Shown piece after piece: positions 33,871 to 43,352 of a stretch of 64,000 nucleotides of DNA. A model generated the notes under the pieces. It was not told the DNA's origin, ran no database searches, and saw only the letters and a list, made by a program, of their open reading frames with translations. Each line of letters starts with the position of its first letter. The first letter of the stretch is position 1. The position numbers and the translations under genes are program-made. Location of the stretch: NCBI RefSeq assembly GCF_009908295.1, contig NZ_JAAALO010000002.1, forward strand, positions 161,490-225,489, in the 5' to 3' direction. This DNA comes from Micromonospora rubida (lineage in GTDB: Bacteria > Actinomycetota > Actinomycetes > Mycobacteriales > Micromonosporaceae).

Positions 33871-35640
33871 TCAGCGTGGAGCGTTCGGGCGGAGCGCGAT
33901 CGCCTTCAGGAAGATGTCACCGATCCTGGTCGGGTCCTTGGTGACGAAGTTCCCCCCACCGGTGACCTCGGTGATCGACTCCAGCTCGGCCTTGCTGACG
34001 TCGGCGCCGATGCCGATGATGACGACCTGGACCGGCCGCTCGGGGTCGGCGATCCGCTTCAGCTCGGAGAGCAGCTTCTGCTGGGGGATGCCGTCGGCGT
34101 CCTCGTTCTTGCCGTCGGTGAACAGCACCACCGAGTTGACCCGGCCCGGTTCCCAGTCGTTCTGGACCTCCTGGTACGCGGCCAGCAACGTGTCGTACAG
34201 GCCGGTGTCGCCGTTCGAGGGCCGGATCGTGGCCAGCCCCTGCTCCAGCCGGGAGCGGTTGCCCGACAGCGGGTTGATCGGCACCAGCTCGCGGTAGTCC
34301 CGGGCGCCCACCAGCTTCGTGGAGAAGGTCCACAGCCCGATCGACCACGAGTCGTCGAACAGGTTCAGGCCCCGGCTGGCCGCCGCCACCGTGACCTGCG
34401 CCCGGGTGGCGTTGTTGGCGCCCGGCACCGGCTGCTTCATCGAACCGGAGACGTCGATCACGCACAGCATCCGGCCGGACTGCGTGGCGATCGACCAGCT
34501 GGAGACCACGCGCTCTATCGCCGTCGGGTCCAGGAAACCGGAACCGTTGCCCCCCGGCGCGGGCGTCGCGCCCGCGCCGCCGGCCGGGCTCGGCGCGCCC
34601 TGCGGCGCCTTGAATCCCTCGCCCCAGCCACCGTCCGGCGCGCGCAGCGACCGCTCGGCCAGCCGGTCGCGGAATTCGGGCGCGGTGAGCACCTTGAACA
34701 GGGCCCGGGCGGCGGACTGCTTCGCCGGATCGACACCGGGCAGCACCGCGTACGGGTAGTCCAGCGGCACCGGCGACGGTTCGAGGTAGAGCGCCGCCAG
34801 CGGGATCGGCGGCTTCCCCTTGTTGTACGCCATCACGTCCTCCTCCGACAGCGCCGCGGCGCCGAGGCCGCTGGCGAGCACCGTCGGGTCGGAGGAGCGC
34901 GGGAACCGGGCGAGCAGGTCCTCGCGCAACGCGGACCGGCCGGTGGCCAGGGCCCGCAGCGTGCCGGTGGTCGCCTCCTGCGCGTCGCCGCCGGAGGCGC
35001 TGGCCGCCGCGGTCAGCGACAGCAGCCCGGACAGGCCGGCCGCGTCCTGGGTCGGCTCCACGATCCCGGTACGCAGCGGCTTGCTGCTGCTCACCTGCCG
35101 CAGCAGGTCGGACCAGGTCAGCTTCCTCTCCGGCCAGCCGAGCCGGGAGGAGGCCACCGGCTCGGGCACCGCCACCACGACCGGGCTGCGGGCGATGGAA
35201 CCGCCGTTGCTCGGGGCGAACGCGGTGGCCCCGGCGCTCTTCAGCCGCAGCAGCCAGGTCGAGGAGTCCGGCACCCACACGTCCGGGGTGACCACGGCGC
35301 CGCCGGGCTGGCCCACACCGGGAAGCTGCACGCCGTGCTTGCTGGCCACGGCCGCGGCGACGTCCACGGAGTCGGCGGCCGAGACGTCGACCGTGATGCA
35401 GGTGCCACCGGCCGCCGCGCCGTCGGCCACCCACTCGGCGGCGGCGGCCCGCACCGCGGGCGCGAGCTCGGGGGACGCCGCGACGGTGAGCTGGACCTGC
35501 CCCGAGCATGCCGGCTGCGCCAGTTGGCGGTACCCGAACCAGGCGCCCGCGACGACGAGGACCAGCGCGGTCGCCGAGGCGACGGCACCTGCTCCACGGA
35601 GACTTGAACGCATGCGATGGCGGCCTGACACGGTGACCAT
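33871..35640 (-). CDS. Membrane-anchored solute-binding-like/VWA fusion protein
   Basis: This 589-residue protein has a signal anchor (about residues 17-40), a periplasmic substrate-binding-like domain (about 50-340), a Pro/Gly/Ala linker (about 350-370) and a C-terminal von Willebrand A domain (about 385-580) with an intact MIDAS motif DVSGSM near residue 395 and the TDGKNED loop. It faces the outside of the cell and probably binds a ligand and a protein partner through a metal-dependent contact. Similar fusions are common in actinobacteria with no known role. The ATG at 35640 is the earliest start; one at 35613 would still leave the anchor. Confidence 0.85.
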   Translation of the reverse strand: MVTVSGRHRMRSSLRGAGAVASATALVLVVAGAWFGYRQLAQPACSGQVQLTVAASPELAPAVRAAAAEWVADGAAAGGTCITVDVSAADSVDVAAAVASKHGVQLPGVGQPGGAVVTPDVWVPDSSTWLLRLKSAGATAFAPSNGGSIARSPVVVAVPEPVASSRLGWPERKLTWSDLLRQVSSSKPLRTGIVEPTQDAAGLSGLLSLTAAASASGGDAQEATTGTLRALATGRSALREDLLARFPRSSDPTVLASGLGAAALSEEDVMAYNKGKPPIPLAALYLEPSPVPLDYPYAVLPGVDPAKQSAARALFKVLTAPEFRDRLAERSLRAPDGGWGEGFKAPQGAPSPAGGAGATPAPGGNGSGFLDPTAIERVVSSWSIATQSGRMLCVIDVSGSMKQPVPGANNATRAQVTVAAASRGLNLFDDSWSIGLWTFSTKLVGARDYRELVPINPLSGNRSRLEQGLATIRPSNGDTGLYDTLLAAYQEVQNDWEPGRVNSVVLFTDGKNEDADGIPQQKLLSELKRIADPERPVQVVIIGIGADVSKAELESITEVTGGGNFVTKDPTRIGDIFLKAIALRPNAPR

Positions 35641-35799
35641 CTTGCGTAACCGCTGCGGGCACTGCCACGTCCGTTCGGACGAAAGTTACTCAGCAGACAC
35701 AGCTCCCGACATTTCGCGACCCTGAGTCACCAGCCCGCTTCCCGGCGTTGCCGAACCGCTCCTGAGCAGGGCCGGAGTGGAATGCCGGAAGCCGCCCGG

Positions 35800-36837
35800 T
35801 CAGACCAGGACGCAGGTCGGGCTGGGCACCGGGACGGGCTCGCCGACCGGCGTCGGCACCCCCGTCGCCGGGTCCACCTGGAACACCCGGACCATGTCGG
35901 CGCGCTCGTCCGCGACGTAGAGGTGCCAGCCGGCCAGCACGATGTGCCGGGGCCACTCCCCGCCGGTCTCCACCTCGGCGACCAGCTCGGGCAGCTCCCC
36001 CGCCAGGGCGAAGACCGACACCGTGCCGGGGCCCCGGTTGCCGACGTAGAGGAAGCGGCCGTCCGCGCCGACCATGATCTCGGAGGGCTGGACATGGCCG
36101 GCGCGGGTGCTGGCGTCCACCCGGCCGCGCTGGTGCAGCGCCCCGTCCGGGGTCAGCTCGTACGCGGTCACCGTGCCGTCCAGCTCCCCCGCCAGCCAGC
36201 AGCGCCGGCCGTCCGGGTGCCTGGCCAGGTGCCGGGGGCCCGAGCCGGCCGCCGTGTGCACCCGAGGGGCCCGGGGCAGCAGTCGGCCGGAGGCGGCGTC
36301 GAGGTCGTACCGGTAGACGGAGTCGGTGCCGAGGTCGACGGCGAGCAGCGGCCCCGCGTCCGGCGCGGGGGACACCATGTGGCAGTGCGCCCTCTCCTGG
36401 CGCTGCGGGTCCGGCCCGTGCCCGGAGTGCACCACCAGGTCGCTGCGCTCGCCGGGGACGCCCTGCGGGTCGAGTGGGAGGACGGCGACGCTGCCCCCGC
36501 CGTAGTTGGCGACGACCAGGTGCCCGCCGTCCGGGGTGACGGCCAGGTGACAGGGCTCCGCGCCGCCGGTGCCCTGCACGCCCAGCGGGGTCAGGTCGCC
36601 GTCCGGGCCGGCCCGGAACGCGCTGACCTCCCCCTCGGCCAGCTCGTTCACGGCGTAGAGCACCGGCAGGACGGGGTGCCGGGCGAGGAAGGACGGCGAC
36701 GGGGTGACCGCGACGGTGCCGAGCGGGGTCAGCGCTCCGGTTCCCGGGTCCCGGCGGGCGGCGGCGATCCCGTCGCCCCGGCCGCCGCTGGCCGCCGTGT
36801 AGCCACCGAGGTGGACGATCGTCTGCTGCCCGGTCAC
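35800..36837 (-). CDS. Lactonase family (7-bladed beta-propeller) protein
   Basis: The 345-residue protein repeats the propeller pattern of YbhE/Pgl-type 6-phosphogluconolactonases: HLGGYTAASGGRGDGI at the start, ELAEGEVSAF, CHLAVTPDGGHLVVANYGGGSVAV, GSGPRHLARHPDGR and GRFLYVGNRGPGTVSVF. Many relatives are of unproven substrate, so a sugar lactonase role is likely but not certain. GTG 36837 is preceded by GGAAGG. It stands alone between the VWA protein and the conservon. Confidence 0.88.
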   Translation of the reverse strand: MTGQQTIVHLGGYTAASGGRGDGIAAARRDPGTGALTPLGTVAVTPSPSFLARHPVLPVLYAVNELAEGEVSAFRAGPDGDLTPLGVQGTGGAEPCHLAVTPDGGHLVVANYGGGSVAVLPLDPQGVPGERSDLVVHSGHGPDPQRQERAHCHMVSPAPDAGPLLAVDLGTDSVYRYDLDAASGRLLPRAPRVHTAAGSGPRHLARHPDGRRCWLAGELDGTVTAYELTPDGALHQRGRVDASTRAGHVQPSEIMVGADGRFLYVGNRGPGTVSVFALAGELPELVAEVETGGEWPRHIVLAGWHLYVADERADMVRVFQVDPATGVPTPVGEPVPVPSPTCVLV

Positions 36838-36962
36838 CCGATCCGCCTTCCGCCGCTGCCTGTGTCGATCCCACCAGTTCTTTCCCCGCCATCCGCGAGT
36901 CAGCCCTGATTTCCGCGAATCGGCCCGATCGCCCTCCGGCCGCGAGCCGCGCCGGGGCCGGG

Positions 36963-37565
36963 TCAGGCCACCGGCACCGGCTCGCCGCGCTGCCGGGCGA
37001 CGTGCTCGACCAGCGAGATCAGCACCTCCTTGCCGGACTGCCGGTCCCGGGCGTCGCAGAACACCAGCGGCACCCCCGGGTCCAGGTCCAGGGCCTGCCG
37101 TACGGAGTCCAGGCTGAACCGGCGGCCGTCGTCGAAGCAGTTCACCCCGACCACGAACGGGATGTCCCGCTGCTCGAAGTAGTCGATCGACGGGAAGCAG
37201 TCGGCCAGCCGGCGGGTGTCGGCGAGCACCACCGCGCCGAGGGCCCCGAAGGCCAGCTCGTCCCAGAGGAACCAGAACCGGTCCTGCCCGGGCGTGCCGA
37301 AGAGGTAGACCTGGAGGTCCTCGTTGATGGTGATCCGGCCGAAGTCCATCGCCACCGTGGTGGTCGACTTCCCCTCCACCCCGGAGGTGTCGTCGACGCC
37401 GATTCCGGCCCCGGTGAGGACCTCCTCGGTCTGCAACGGCCGGACCTCGCTCAACGCGCTCACCAGCGTCGTCTTGCCGGCGCCGAAGCCGCCGGCGATC
37501 AAGATCTTCAGGGCCAGCGGGATCCGCACCCTTGTTCCGTCACGGTCATAGCGCACGGAGTCCAC
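36963..37565 (-). CDS. cvnD: Conservon GTPase (CvnD-like)
   Basis: The 200-residue small GTPase of the MglA/Ras-like class has Walker A GGFGAGKTTLVSALSE, switch-region SGVEGKSTTTVAMDFG, G3 motif FGTPGQDRFWFLW and the GVNCFDD base-recognition loop. In conservons it is the downstream G protein controlled by the sensor, roadblock and DUF742 partners. GTG 37565 overlaps the DUF742 gene by 20 bp; another GTG three codons later is possible. Last gene of the four-gene operon. Confidence 0.93.
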   Translation of the reverse strand: MDSVRYDRDGTRVRIPLALKILIAGGFGAGKTTLVSALSEVRPLQTEEVLTGAGIGVDDTSGVEGKSTTTVAMDFGRITINEDLQVYLFGTPGQDRFWFLWDELAFGALGAVVLADTRRLADCFPSIDYFEQRDIPFVVGVNCFDDGRRFSLDSVRQALDLDPGVPLVFCDARDRQSGKEVLISLVEHVARQRGEPVPVA

Positions 37566-37932
37566 TGACCACCGCCTTGAGGATGTTGTCGTCGGGTAGG
37601 AAAGTGGTGCCGGCCGGCGCGTGCACGGAGACCAGGCCACGGGTGAGCAGGTCGCCGACCAGCACCCGGACCACGCCGACCGCGAGGTCCAGCTCGGCGG
37701 CGAGCTCGGCGACCGGCACCGGCCGGCGGGCCAGCTCGACCAGGCGCCGGTGCTCCGGGTGCAGTCGCGGGTGGGCGGCGGGGTCGACGATCCGGGCGGC
37801 GAGCACGAAGGCCACCAGGTCGAGACCGATCGGTGGCCGGACCCGGCCACCGGTCAGGGTGTACGGGCGGACCACCGGCCCGGCGTCGGCGTCCAGCCAC
37901 TCGTGCTGCGGCCCGGGAGACTCAGCCCGCAT
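37546..37932 (-). CDS. cvnC: DUF742 family protein (CvnC-like)
   Basis: The 128-residue protein has the DUF742 opening VVRPYTLTGGRVRP and a winged-helix-like body (AELDLAVGVVRVLVGDLLTRGLV), ending LPDDNILKAVVSGLRAL. DUF742 proteins are fixed members of conservons, perhaps linking the sensor kinase to the GTPase. It overlaps the roadblock gene by 11 bp upstream and the GTPase gene by 20 bp downstream, indicating tight translational coupling. Confidence 0.95.
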   Translation of the reverse strand: MRAESPGPQHEWLDADAGPVVRPYTLTGGRVRPPIGLDLVAFVLAARIVDPAAHPRLHPEHRRLVELARRPVPVAELAAELDLAVGVVRVLVGDLLTRGLVSVHAPAGTTFLPDDNILKAVVSGLRAL

Positions 37933-38344
37933 CGGCAGCACCCGACCCGACCCGGGCCGGCGCGGTGAGGTACTCGCCCACCCGGATGACCAGCATCGCC
38001 ATCTCGTACGCCACCAGGCCGATGTCCGCGTCGGCCTCGGCGACCACCGCCAGGCACGCGCCCTGGCCGGCGGCGGTGACGAAGAGATATGCCGACTCCA
38101 TCTCCACCACGGTCTGCCGGACGCCCCCGGCGTCGAGGTGCCGGCTGGCGCCCTTGGCCAGGCTGGAGAAGCCGGAGGCCAGGGCGCAGAGATGCTCGGC
38201 GTCGCTGCGGTCGGAGTCGGCCGAGGCACCGAGCAGCAGCCCGTCCGCCGACAGCACCACCGCCTGGCGGGCGGCCGGTACCCGGTCCACCAGGTCGTCG
38301 AGCAACCAGTCGAGATCGACGTTCGGCTTCGTCGTGTGCACCAC
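37922..38344 (-). CDS. cvnB: Roadblock/LC7 domain protein (CvnB-like)
   Basis: The 140-residue protein is a single roadblock/LC7 domain (LDWLLDDLVDRVPAARQAVVLSADGLLLGAS, then TVVEMESAYLFVTAAGQGACLAVV). In MglA/MglB systems and conservons such proteins regulate the small GTPase, often as activators. Its GTG shares a base with the stop of the sensor kinase gene (TAGTG at 38342-38346). Confidence 0.95.
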   Translation of the reverse strand: MVHTTKPNVDLDWLLDDLVDRVPAARQAVVLSADGLLLGASADSDRSDAEHLCALASGFSSLAKGASRHLDAGGVRQTVVEMESAYLFVTAAGQGACLAVVAEADADIGLVAYEMAMLVIRVGEYLTAPARVGSGAADAG

Positions 38345-40698
38345 TAGGCATCCCTCTCAGTTGCGGTCGGGGGTTGCGGAAGCGCCGCCGGGGTGTCCGG
38401 ATCCGGTGACCCGGCGGAGGCGGAGGCGGAGGAGACGGTGGTGGGGGTGCCGGGGGGCGGGACGGGACCGCCGGTGGCGCCGTCCCGGCGACCCCGGGCG
38501 GTGCCGGCCTGGAGGGCGGACATCAGCCGGCGGGCCTCCTCCGGGGCGCGCGGGGCCGGCGCGTCCAGGGCGGCCGGCCGGGGGCGGGCGGCGGGGCCCC
38601 GCCGGCGCACCCGACGGGGCAGGCCGTCGCCCTCATTGGACGGGTCGACCGGCACGGCGCGGCTGGGGACCAGGGGCACCACGGCGCTCTGCGAGCCGGC
38701 CCGCTCCCGGGTGATCCGGGCCGGACGCGTCCGGGGCAGGGTGCTGAGCCGGGTCACCTTGGCCATCCGCCGGTCGTCGACCGAGCCGTCCGGCGCGACG
38801 GCCGACGGCCCCGGCGGCTCGGTGGTGACCAGGTCCGGCGGGACCAGCACCACGGCGGTGACCCCACCCTGGGCCGCCCGGCGAAGCCGCACCCGGACCC
38901 CGTGCCGGGCGGCGAGCCGGGCCACCACGAACAACCCGAGCCGGGCGCTGTCGGCCGGGTCGAACTCCGGCGACGTCGCCAGCCGCCGGTTGGCCTCCTC
39001 CATCGCCGGGGCGGACATGCCCAGCCCCTGGTCGGTGATCTCCAGCGCGTACCCGTTGGGCAGGCTCTGCCCGCGCACCGCCACGCGCGTGCCCGGCGGG
39101 GAGAACGCGGTGGCGTTCTCCAGCAGCTCGGCGAGCAGGTGGGTGACGTCGCCGACCGCGCGGCCCACCGTGGCGGCGGGCTGCATGTCGGCGACGTCGA
39201 CCCGGTCGTACGACTCGACCTCGGAGATGGCGCCCCGGACCAGGTCGACCATCGCGACCGGGTTGCGCCAGCCCCGGCCCGGCGCGGCACCGGCCAGGAT
39301 GACCAGGTCCTCGGCGTGCCGGCGGAGCCGGGTGGCCAGGTGGTCCACCCGGAACAGCTCGGCCAGCTCGTCCGGGTCCTCGACGCGGCGTTCCATCCGG
39401 TCCAGCAGGGCGAGCTGCCGGTGCACCAGACCCTGGCTGCGCCGGGCGATGTTGAGGAAGACCTCGTTGAGCCCCCGGCGCAGGCTGACCTCGTCGACGG
39501 CGGCTCGCACGGCCGTGCGGCCCACCTCGTTGAAGGCGTGGCCGACCTGGCCGATCTCGTCGCGGCCGTACTCCAGCGTGGGCGCCTCCCGGGCCACGTC
39601 CACGTCCTCGCCGCGGCGCAGCCGGGCCACCACGTCCGGCAGCCGGTGTTCGGCCATCTCCAGCGCGGCGGTCTGCACCCCGGAGAGCCGCTGCGCCAGC
39701 GACCGGCCCACCCGCAGGGACACCAGCACCGACACCACCACGGCGACGAGCCCGAGCACGCCGGCGGCCCCGAGGCGGGCGAGGATGCCGATCGCCACCG
39801 GGACCGTCCGCTCGGCCAATCCGTCGGCCTGGGTCAGCTCGAAGTCGCGCAGGCTCCGCTGGACGGCGTCCTGGCTGGTCTGCCAGGCCCGGACGTCCAC
39901 GGCGGGCGCCCGGACGGGGTCGGCCCGGATCAGGGCGTCCTGGAGTGCCCGCAGCCGGGCGAAGGCGTCGCTCTCGGCCAGCCGCTGGTACGCGGCCCGG
40001 TCGTCGGCCGGCAGGTCGGCCACCGCGGACTCGATCAGGAAACGCTGGTTGCCGATGGTCTGCACGAGCTGGGCGTGCTCGCCCTCGGCGAAGCGCCCGC
40101 TGACCAGCACCCCGGCGAGCAGCGCGTCGGCCTGCCCGAGCAGCTCCCGGGAGCGGCCGAGCGCGGTCAGCGCCAGGGCCTGCCGGTTCAGGTCGTCGTC
40201 GGGCAGCGTGGCCAGCGCCGAGAACGCCTGGAACGCCGCGCCGACCATGCCGCTGTAGAGCCCGATCGCGCCGGTGCGGTCGACCTCCCGGCGGTCGATG
40301 AAGCCCCGGCCGGTGGGCAGCCCGTCCAGCGCGCCGAGCAGCCGGTCGACGCGGGCGTCGAGCAGGTCGTCGGCGGCGTCGCGCAGGCGTTCGCCGGAGA
40401 CCCGGCCGCGCAGCTCGGCGACCGCGACGTCGGTGCGCCGCCGCTGTTCGGCCAGCGCCGGCAGCGCGGCATCGCCGGCGAGCTGCACCACGCTGAGCCG
40501 GCGCTCCCGTTGCAGCTCGGCGACGACCGTCTCGCCCGGCCGGCCGAGGTCGGACAGGAGGGTGCTGGCGGAGAGCAGGTCCCGGGCCGGGCCGAAGGTG
40601 AGGGTGGTCGCGAAGATCCAGAGCACCAGCAGCGCACTCACCGGCGCGACGACCAGCGCCGTCAGCTTCGAGCGGATCGGCCAGTCGCGGGTGTTCAT
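38344..40698 (-). CDS. cvnA: Conservon sensor histidine kinase-like protein (CvnA-like)
   Basis: The 784-residue protein has an N-terminal transmembrane helix (about 11-30), an extracytoplasmic nitrate/nitrite-sensor-like helical region (about 35-300), a second membrane span (about 305-330), a HAMP linker and a HATPase domain with N box HLLAELLENATAFSPPGT and G box EITDQGLGMSAP. The C-terminal 150 residues are Pro/Arg/Ala-rich. The phosphoacceptor region (VHRQLALLDRMERR) is atypical, as usual in CvnA. ATG 40698 is chosen just before the first membrane helix. Confidence 0.94.
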   Translation of the reverse strand: MNTRDWPIRSKLTALVVAPVSALLVLWIFATTLTFGPARDLLSASTLLSDLGRPGETVVAELQRERRLSVVQLAGDAALPALAEQRRRTDVAVAELRGRVSGERLRDAADDLLDARVDRLLGALDGLPTGRGFIDRREVDRTGAIGLYSGMVGAAFQAFSALATLPDDDLNRQALALTALGRSRELLGQADALLAGVLVSGRFAEGEHAQLVQTIGNQRFLIESAVADLPADDRAAYQRLAESDAFARLRALQDALIRADPVRAPAVDVRAWQTSQDAVQRSLRDFELTQADGLAERTVPVAIGILARLGAAGVLGLVAVVVSVLVSLRVGRSLAQRLSGVQTAALEMAEHRLPDVVARLRRGEDVDVAREAPTLEYGRDEIGQVGHAFNEVGRTAVRAAVDEVSLRRGLNEVFLNIARRSQGLVHRQLALLDRMERRVEDPDELAELFRVDHLATRLRRHAEDLVILAGAAPGRGWRNPVAMVDLVRGAISEVESYDRVDVADMQPAATVGRAVGDVTHLLAELLENATAFSPPGTRVAVRGQSLPNGYALEITDQGLGMSAPAMEEANRRLATSPEFDPADSARLGLFVVARLAARHGVRVRLRRAAQGGVTAVVLVPPDLVTTEPPGPSAVAPDGSVDDRRMAKVTRLSTLPRTRPARITRERAGSQSAVVPLVPSRAVPVDPSNEGDGLPRRVRRRGPAARPRPAALDAPAPRAPEEARRLMSALQAGTARGRRDGATGGPVPPPGTPTTVSSASASAGSPDPDTPAALPQPPTATERDA

Positions 40699-40880
40699 CA
40701 GACCTCGCCCGGAAGGTGTGGCAGCGGGTGGCGCCGACGCCGACGCGGGCTTCGCCCGCCGCGACACCGAGGCACCGGCACGGCGCCTTGGGCAGGATAC
40801 GTAATCACCGGCCGTTGCGGTACCGGTCCTCTTGCCCCGCGCGCTCACCCCGGCACCCTCCGCTGTGGACGGTCACGGGC

Positions 40881-40912
40881 GAGCGCCCCGCCCGATGCCG
40901 GGCGGGGCGCTC
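40881..40912. terminator. Terminator between conservon upstream region and catalase
   Basis: gagcgccccgcccg (40881-40894) and cgggcggggcgctc (40899-40912) form a perfect 14-bp stem with an ATGC loop. It lies 26 bp beyond the catalase stop on the minus strand and probably terminates that transcript; no T-tract is present. Confidence 0.8.
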
Positions 40913-40937
40913 GTCGATGCCGGTCAGGCCTGGTGGA

Positions 40938-42428
40938 TCAGGCGTCGGCGGAGATGCCGAGGCCCTCGGCGACCCGGCGGCCGTACTGCTCGTCGCACTG
41001 GTCGAAGTGCCACACCATCTTCTCCTGGATGTGCTTGTCGCACTGGCCCAGCAGCGTGATCATGTTCTTCACCAGGTCGTCACGCTCCCACTCGGGCATG
41101 GTGCGGAACCGCTCGCCGGCCTGTGCGTAGTTGTTCTGCCGCTCGATCGGGGCCCGCATGAGCTGGCCGGAGACGAACGGGCGGTACTCCCGGTACGACT
41201 CGCCGGCCTCCTGCAGGCCGGCGACGGAGGACGGCTCGAAGTTGATGTGCGGATTGCCGCCCCGGTTGTCCACCCCGTACGACATCTGGCCGCCGTCCTG
41301 GTTGGTGCTGACCTGGACGTCCTCGCGCGGCGCGTTGACCGGGAGCTGGAGGTAGTTCGGGCCGACCCGGTAGCGCTGGGTGTCCGAGTAGGAGAACGTC
41401 CGGCCGACCAGCATCTTGTCGTCGGAGAAGTCCAGGCCGTCGACCAGCACGCCGGTGCCGAAGGCGATCTGCTCGTTCTCGTTGTGGAAGTTGGTGACGT
41501 TGCGGTCGAGCGTCATCACCCCGACCGGGCGCAGCGGGAAGACGTCCTCCGGCCAGGTCTTGGTGTCGTCGAGCGGGTCGAAGTCCAGCTCCGGGTGCTC
41601 GTCGTCGCTCATGATCTGGACGTTGAGCTCCCACTGCGGGTGCTCGCCGCGCTCGATCGCCTCGTGGAGGTCCTTCGAGGCGTGGCCCAGCTCGGTGGCC
41701 TGGATCGCCGCCGCCTGCTCCTCGGTCAGCGACTCGACGCCCTGCCGCGACTTCCAGTGGTACTTGACCAGCACGCCCTCACCGGCGGCGTTGACCATCC
41801 GGTAGGTGTTCACCCCGAACCCGTCCTGGGTGCGGTAGTTGGCCGGGATGCCCCGAGGGCTGAACAGCCAGGTCAGCATGTGCATCGACTCGGGCGTGTT
41901 CGACATGAAGTCGAAGATCCGGTTCGGCTCCTGGCGGAAGGTCACCGGGTCCGGCTTCAGCGCGTGGATCACGTCCGGGAACTTGATCGCGTCCCGGATG
42001 AAGAAGATCGGCAGGTTGTTGCCGACCAGGTCCCAGTTGCCGTCCTCGGTGCGGAACTTCACCGCGAAGCCGCGCGGGTCGCGCGCCGCCTCGGAGGAGT
42101 CCCGGCCGCCGATGACGGTGGAGAAGCGGATGGAGACCGGGGTCTTCTTGCCCTTGGTCTGGAACAGCTTGGCCCGGGTGTAGGTGGACGCCGGTTCGTC
42201 GCCGATCGTCCCGTACGCCTCGAACTCGCCGTGCGCGACGAAGCCGCGGGCGTGTACCACCCGCTCCGGGATGCGCTCCCGGTCGAAGTGGCTGATCTTC
42301 TCCAGGAAGTGGTAGTTCTCCAGCGTCGCCGGGCCGCGCGAGCCGACCGTCCGCTGCTGCTGGTTGTTGTGTACGGGGTGGCCCTGACGGGTCGTGAGGG
42401 TCGGCTTGCTGGCCTGCGGGTCGCTCAT
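40938..42428 (-). CDS. katA: Monofunctional haem catalase
   Basis: The 496-residue enzyme removes hydrogen peroxide. The distal site is seen in [21 protein letters not shown], with the active His, and the Asn in [20 protein letters not shown]. The proximal haem-ligand segment appears as [21 protein letters not shown]. Its length matches the small-subunit (clade 3) catalases. GGAGGAGAG lies just before ATG 42428. No Fur- or OxyR-type regulator is adjacent. Confidence 0.97.
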   Translation of the reverse strand: MSDPQASKPTLTTRQGHPVHNNQQQRTVGSRGPATLENYHFLEKISHFDRERIPERVVHARGFVAHGEFEAYGTIGDEPASTYTRAKLFQTKGKKTPVSIRFSTVIGGRDSSEAARDPRGFAVKFRTEDGNWDLVGNNLPIFFIRDAIKFPDVIHALKPDPVTFRQEPNRIFDFMSNTPESMHMLTWLFSPRGIPANYRTQDGFGVNTYRMVNAAGEGVLVKYHWKSRQGVESLTEEQAAAIQATELGHASKDLHEAIERGEHPQWELNVQIMSDDEHPELDFDPLDDTKTWPEDVFPLRPVGVMTLDRNVTNFHNENEQIAFGTGVLVDGLDFSDDKMLVGRTFSYSDTQRYRVGPNYLQLPVNAPREDVQVSTNQDGGQMSYGVDNRGGNPHINFEPSSVAGLQEAGESYREYRPFVSGQLMRAPIERQNNYAQAGERFRTMPEWERDDLVKNMITLLGQCDKHIQEKMVWHFDQCDEQYGRRVAEGLGISADA

Positions 42429-42681
42429 CGCTCTCCTCCGGTTTGTCTCGGACCTGATCGGCACCCCCACCCTGGCTCGCTTTCTGGAATCAGTCAAGTT
42501 TTGGCCAGGGCCGGTCGTGTGGGCCGGGTCATCCCGCCGGCCGGAAATCGGACGCCGGAGCCCACCGCGCCCGGAACCGCCCCTGCCGCGCCCCGGCACC
42601 CGGGATCACTGAGGAAATTCCCCCGGATCGGGATTGGCGATCAGTGGCCAGCGGGAATACCGGAGGGACGAAGGAGGAGCC

Positions 42682-43341
42682 ATGTCGCCCACGCAGGTAA
42701 TCGTCATAGTTCTGGTCGTGCTGGTGGTCGTCGCGGCACTGGCCGTGGTGCTCCGGCAGGCCGCCCGCCGCCGCGCGCTACAGGCCCGGTTCGGGCCCGA
42801 GTACGACCGCACCGTCGCGGAGCGGGACAGCCGCTCGGCCGCCGAGCGGGAGCTGCGGGACCGGGAGCGCCGGCACGCCGAGCTGACCCTCACCCCGCTC
42901 ACCCCCGAGTCCCGGGCCCGCTACGCCGCCGCGTGGGAGGAGCTTCAGGTCCGCTTCGTCGACTCCCCCGCCGAGACGGTGAGCGACGCGGACGAGCTGG
43001 TCGGCCGGCTCGTCGCCGAGCGCGGGTACCCGACCGGGGAGTTCTCCGACCAGGCCGCCCAGCTGTCGGTCGAGCACGCCCGGACGCTGTCGCACTACCG
43101 GGACGCGCACGAGATCCGGCTGCGCAACGAGCGCGGCGAGGCCGGCACCGAGGAGCTACGGCAGGCCGTCGTCCACTACCGGACGCTCTTCGCCGACCTG
43201 CTCGGCGAGGACCCGGTGGGCAGCCGGGCGCCGGAGCGGGGCCAGCCGGAACACGTGCCCGGCCACCAGCCGGACGCCACGCCCGAGCAGCGGGCCGACG
43301 CCACGCCCACCGACCGTCCGCACGACGCCACGAGCCGTTGA
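42682..43341 (+). CDS. Membrane-anchored protein with RFVD domain
   Basis: The 219-residue protein has one N-terminal transmembrane helix (about residues 5-25), a charged linker, and an uncharacterised helical domain (about 80-180) starting YAAAWEELQVRFVDSP and ending EELRQAVVHYRTLFADLLG. About 40 Pro/Asp/Thr-rich residues follow. AAGGAGGAG before ATG 42682 supports the start. The same domain ends the next gene, 11 bp downstream, so the pair is an operon of paralogous domains. Function unknown; similar domains occur in other actinobacteria. Confidence 0.8.
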   Translation: MSPTQVIVIVLVVLVVVAALAVVLRQAARRRALQARFGPEYDRTVAERDSRSAAERELRDRERRHAELTLTPLTPESRARYAAAWEELQVRFVDSPAETVSDADELVGRLVAERGYPTGEFSDQAAQLSVEHARTLSHYRDAHEIRLRNERGEAGTEELRQAVVHYRTLFADLLGEDPVGSRAPERGQPEHVPGHQPDATPEQRADATPTDRPHDATSR

Positions 43342-43352
43342 GGAGAGCCACG

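Noticed and set aside
35641..35799. Possible tRNA or small RNA between the lactonase and VWA genes
   Set aside because: No cloverleaf, CCA end or strong hairpin is visible; the stretch is an ordinary upstream region.
40881..40912. Operator for the catalase gene
   Set aside because: The hairpin lies downstream of the catalase stop codon, so a terminator is the better explanation.
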